A stretch of DNA of 64,000 bases. It comes from UKL13-2 sp031414695. GTDB taxonomy: Bacteria > Pseudomonadota > Gammaproteobacteria > Burkholderiales > Usitatibacteraceae. Below are positions 61,501 through 64,000 of the stretch, piece by piece. The DNA is taken from the NCBI GenBank assembly GCA_031414695.1, contig JANNWG010000062.1, positions 70,099 through 134,098 on the forward strand, written 5' to 3'. Below the pieces are notes generated by a model. The model searched no databases and was not told the origin of the DNA. It saw only the letters and a list, made by a program, of their open reading frames with translations. The translations under genes were made by a program, and so were the position numbers. Numbering within the stretch: the stretch's first letter is position 1; each line of letters begins with the position of its first letter.

Positions 61501-61570
61501 AACGCGGAATGTTATGCGAATGTGGTGCTCCTTAAATTGGGTGGAACTCACAAAATTAACAGGTGACTGC

Positions 61571-61876
61571 ATGACAACAGACGAACTCAAAGAGTATATG
61601 GACGCCATGGCTACGGATATCAGTGGTCGAGTGTTGGCGCTTATGCAAGTTATCCGCGTGTTGCAGTCGCAGCCTAGTTACGACCACGAGGCATTTTTGG
61701 CAATGCTCGGGACGCTGGAGGCAGCCCTAGAAGATTCTGAAGAGGGAAAGAAGCCATCAATGACACCCGGCCAGCGAGTATCCTTCGATACAACTTTGAA
61801 TTTTTTCTCCAGCCGCCTGCCGCCGCTACCTGAAGCGTGGATTGCGCGCTCTCCAAAGCCTGAATCTGCGGCATAA
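61571..61876 (+). CDS. Small protein of unknown function (101 residues)
   Basis: Acidic helical protein. I choose the start at 61571 (MTTDELKEYMDAMATD) behind AGGTGACTGC; the ATG at 61514 would add 19 residues. No membrane segment. A predicted coiled-coil-like helix covers residues 1-65. I do not recognise it. An attC-like hairpin begins 47 bases after its stop, as for an integron cassette. Confidence 0.55.
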   Translation: MTTDELKEYMDAMATDISGRVLALMQVIRVLQSQPSYDHEAFLAMLGTLEAALEDSEEGKKPSMTPGQRVSFDTTLNFFSSRLPPLPEAWIARSPKPESAA

Positions 61877-61922
61877 ACCACGCCAATGCTTGCGCTATGG
61901 TACTCATGGTTTCTCCTTATGA

Positions 61923-62005
61923 GTCTTAACTCATCGGTCAAATTCACTCCCTTGGGTCGCTGGACGGCGCAAAAGCGCGCCGCCTTTTACCTTGATCGTT
62001 AGCCC
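61923..62005 (+). other. Candidate attC recombination site
   Basis: GTCTTAAC (61923-61930) and GTTAGCCC (61998-62005) are the outer sites. GGTCAA and TTGATC are inner complementary boxes, and a GGCGC/GCGCC hairpin lies in the middle. It lies 47 bases after one ORF stop and 7 bases before the next ATG. The layout is that of an integron cassette junction, but no integrase is in view. Confidence 0.45.
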
Positions 62006-62011
62006 CTTCGA

Positions 62012-62470
62012 ATGAAATCAGACCTCATTGCAAACACCGACGCTGCCGTGCCAGACGTGATTAAAGCCTCAGCTTCCATACGCATTCATAGTCTTGGTGG
62101 GCTAGGAATGGCTGGGCTATTAGGTGGTCCGCTCGCGGCTGGCTATCTTACCTTTCGAAATATGCAGACGCTTGGTCTATCTGGACAAGTTCCTGTGGCG
62201 TTCGCTTGGTTCGTTTTTTTAGTGGCAATTTGGCTTTATTTCATCTTTAGCGTTCCGCCAGACTTGATCTCGCAACTGATTCCGTTCCTTCCTCAGGTAG
62301 TTGTGTGGTGGCTGACGGCTCGACACATTCTCAGGAATGCTCACACTGCATATCACGCCGAAGGCGGTCTTTTTCGTTCGAAGTGGGCTGCGGTACGCGT
62401 TGGTCTTTTGACCTTTGCAATTCTGAAAGTCATCTTCTTTGCAGGTGGCGTTTTGAAAGAAATGCTTTAA
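62012..62470 (+). CDS. Small membrane protein, unknown (152 residues)
   Basis: Protein of 152 residues with about four hydrophobic segments: near 27-45, 62-80, 85-100 and 130-148. A Gly-rich start of the first helix (SLGGLGMAGLLGGPLAAGYL, residues 27-46) is notable. I know no family. It begins seven bases after the candidate attC, which is usual for a cassette gene. Confidence 0.6.
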   Translation: MKSDLIANTDAAVPDVIKASASIRIHSLGGLGMAGLLGGPLAAGYLTFRNMQTLGLSGQVPVAFAWFVFLVAIWLYFIFSVPPDLISQLIPFLPQVVVWWLTARHILRNAHTAYHAEGGLFRSKWAAVRVGLLTFAILKVIFFAGGVLKEML

Positions 62471-62532
62471 AAAAATAAATGAAAATAAATTGCATTTGCC
62501 CTGCATAAACCACCATCTCTGACCTCCTCACC

Positions 62533-62970
62533 ATGAAAACTAAAACAATTTCCCGTCGAGCACTTGCCCTAAGCCTGGCGGCCATCATTCTGGCTTTTGC
62601 CACCGGAATGAGCACAGCGCCGTCTTCTCCAGAGCGCAGAGCCGTCGAATTTACCTATCTGAAGTCAAATCCTGGCGAGCGAGAACAGCTCAAGACATTC
62701 ATCGTGCTTAACTGGTTCGCCATGGACAAGATAGCCAAGGAGCAGGGTCTAATGAGCGCCTACACTGTCATGGATACTGGCACTGACGAGGGGCCTTGGA
62801 ATGTCGTGGTCTCGGTCACATACAAGAACGAGAAAGGCTACGACGGCATCAAAGAGGCGTTCGAAAAGATACGCCGTGCCCACACAACAATTCGCGTTGG
62901 CGGCAAGGGGCTGCGCGAGCTCGGGTCCATCGTCGAAACCAAGCGCATGTTCGAGACGCCTGCCAATTAA
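62533..62970 (+). CDS. Secreted small protein, unknown (145 residues)
   Basis: Protein of 145 residues with a signal peptide (about 1-30, ending MSTAPS). The rest (EFTYLKSNPGEREQLKTFIVLNWFAMDK) resembles a dimeric alpha/beta-barrel (ABM-like) domain. No catalytic residue can be named. It lies 62 bases after the membrane protein gene and may share its cassette. Confidence 0.6.
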   Translation: MKTKTISRRALALSLAAIILAFATGMSTAPSSPERRAVEFTYLKSNPGEREQLKTFIVLNWFAMDKIAKEQGLMSAYTVMDTGTDEGPWNVVVSVTYKNEKGYDGIKEAFEKIRRAHTTIRVGGKGLRELGSIVETKRMFETPAN

Positions 62971-62995
62971 AACGATAGCGGGCATCTTCAGCCAT

Positions 62996-63006
62996 GTTAG
63001 GGCGCA
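62996..63006 (+). other. Possible attC-like boundary
   Basis: GTTAGGGCGCA here is identical to the sequence at 61491-61501. The flanks are ATG in both cases. No matching left half is clear. Confidence 0.25.
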
Positions 63007-63053
63007 TATTCAACTATTATTTGCCTCTAAATTGATTTTATGTTTCTCAAGGA

Positions 63054-63596
63054 TTGCTACCTGTGACCACCTCCCTGCACGCTGCCCTCGTCGCCATACT
63101 CATCTGCCTCGCATCAAGTCTTGTTAATGCAAAGGCGTTTGATGCGCCTAACATCGTGACGATATCGGCTAATTTAGTGACTTCAGGTCAGCCGACGGCG
63201 AAGGCACTTGCTGACCTCGGTAGCTTGGGCTTCAACGCGGTCATCTATCTGGCGCCGAACACGGTTCCCGACGCCGTAAAAGAAGAGCCTCAGTTGCTCG
63301 CTAAACAAGGCATTGAGTTTATTCACATACCAATTCCGTTTGCGTCTCCTGACGAATCGCACTTTATTGCGCTTTCTGCAGCGCTCGAACGCCTTCGCAA
63401 CAAAAAGGTTTTAGTTCACTGCCAGATAAACTTGCGAGCCTCTAGCTTGGTGTTCCTGCGTCGTGTCATACGCGCCAAGGAGGATCCAGCGAAGGCCTAC
63501 GAATCAGTTGCTGCCGTCTGGTCTCCACAGGGTGCGTGGCGAAAACTGATAACTGAGCAGCTTGCAAAACACGGCATCAAATTCGAGCCGTATTGA
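63054..63596 (+). CDS. Dual-specificity-phosphatase-like secreted protein
   Basis: Protein of 180 residues with a signal peptide (about 1-27, ending LVNAKAF). The core ISANLVTSGQPTAKALADLGSLGFNAVIYL is typical of the DSP/PTP-like family often annotated as beta-lactamase-inhibitor-like phosphatases. The active-site loop is VHCQINLRAS: the Cys and Arg are separated by four residues, not five. Relatives share HCxxNxRAS, so it may be functional. Substrate unknown. It lies after a possible cassette boundary. Confidence 0.75.
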   Translation: MLPVTTSLHAALVAILICLASSLVNAKAFDAPNIVTISANLVTSGQPTAKALADLGSLGFNAVIYLAPNTVPDAVKEEPQLLAKQGIEFIHIPIPFASPDESHFIALSAALERLRNKKVLVHCQINLRASSLVFLRRVIRAKEDPAKAYESVAAVWSPQGAWRKLITEQLAKHGIKFEPY

Positions 63597-63703
63597 ATAC
63601 TTAGCGCTGTTTCGTTAAATGATATTTGATCAAGTTTCGGAATCGTTCTATACCGATAAATTGATTTGAAGTCTGCTTTTGGGCACTTCTCATAACTCCA
63701 AAT

Positions 63704-63817
63704 TCCGTTCGCCCTGAGGTATCGAAGGGTAGCGCTCATATGTCATTGATTTAAATAAACGTAAATGTGGTTCGATACTTCGGCAGGCTCAGTACAGGCG
63801 GAGCTCACCACGAACGG
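63704..63817. repeat. REP-like element, right copy
   Basis: Begins TTCCGTTCGCCCTGAGGTAT and ends GAGCTCACCACGAACGG. It has the same orientation as the copy at 59041-59162 and closes the accessory segment. Confidence 0.75.
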
Positions 63818-64000
63818 TGTTTAGTTTTTATAGAGGCGGCAATTAAATATGGTTAAAAAAGAGCCTCTTGCAAAACCCGCCAGACGAACAATAAAAAATA
63901 TTGCCCATCACCAAGTCTCACGATTTTTTCATGTTTTTAATGGTGATTGATGATTTTGTTCTGCCATATTGCGTCGTTACGCTACATCAGTCGACCTCCT
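63818..64000. other. Right-edge stretch, possible insertion-sequence end
   Basis: GAGCCTCTTGCAAAACCC at 63860-63877 resembles the terminal repeat of IS5-like elements. No transposase reading frame is complete before the window ends. Confidence 0.25.

Noticed and set aside
1..64000. tRNA or rRNA genes
   Set aside because: I looked for GGTTCGAATCC-type T-arms and rRNA-like stretches on both strands and found none.

Overview
The window is a chromosomal segment of a betaproteobacterium. The signs are the dusB-fis pair beside purH, BamC, HemP, DUF3108 proteins, a beta-type azurin, and a DUF1302/DUF1329 cluster; I cannot name the genus. Base composition is moderate to AT-leaning, gene density is high and the window is mostly housekeeping up to about 59 kb. 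I saw no rRNA, tRNA or CRISPR array.

Layout. 0-14 kb is mostly minus strand: purD, a VapBC-type toxin-antitoxin pair, purH, fis, dusB, an RsuA-type pseudouridine synthase, an acyl-CoA desaturase, an MscS channel, rsmB, two DUF3108 proteins, purN and purM. 14-24 kb starts with an AI-2E-family permease and then becomes an iron and metal block: feoAB, a TonB-dependent siderophore receptor with a PepSY membrane protein and two small membrane partners, azurin, and hemP with an overlapping 50-residue membrane ORF behind a textbook Fur-controlled promoter. 24-29 kb holds a HAMP membrane protein, a duplicated-domain protein, nadA, kynU and an unknown gene.

29.2-32.2 kb is a light-energy cassette: a proton-pump-type rhodopsin with a DTK motif, lycopene cyclase (crtY) and a Brp/Blh-type beta-carotene dioxygenase. 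Together they turn lycopene into retinal and bind it. The lycopene-forming genes crtE, crtB and crtI are not in the window. 32-39 kb is housekeeping again: dapA, bamC, an MBL hydrolase, an Ala-rich lipoprotein, a RoxA-type ribosomal oxygenase, a peroxiredoxin and a BON lipoprotein.

39-48 kb is a membrane-lipid modification cluster: NTF2-like, SDR, DUF3833, MFS, chalcone-isomerase-like, cyclopropane-synthase-like methyltransferase, DUF1365 and FAD oxidoreductase. It diverges from a TetR regulator that is followed by a di-iron desaturase-like protein. 48-59 kb carries hldE (C-terminal part type), an FAD dehydrogenase, a thiolase and a DUF1302-DUF1329-YCF48-MMPL set that looks like an outer-membrane/efflux route for a hydrophobic compound. 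59-64 kb looks accessory. A Fic protein with three evenly spaced operator palindromes is followed by short unknown genes separated by attC-like sequences, and the whole segment is bracketed by two direct copies of a REP-like element.

Across the window an imperfect palindromic intergenic repeat recurs about ten times (core arm TTTATTGGCGGGC). The observations I rate highest are the DTK rhodopsin with Asn in place of the usual counterion His, the 31-bp-phased operators of the Fic gene, and this repeat family.
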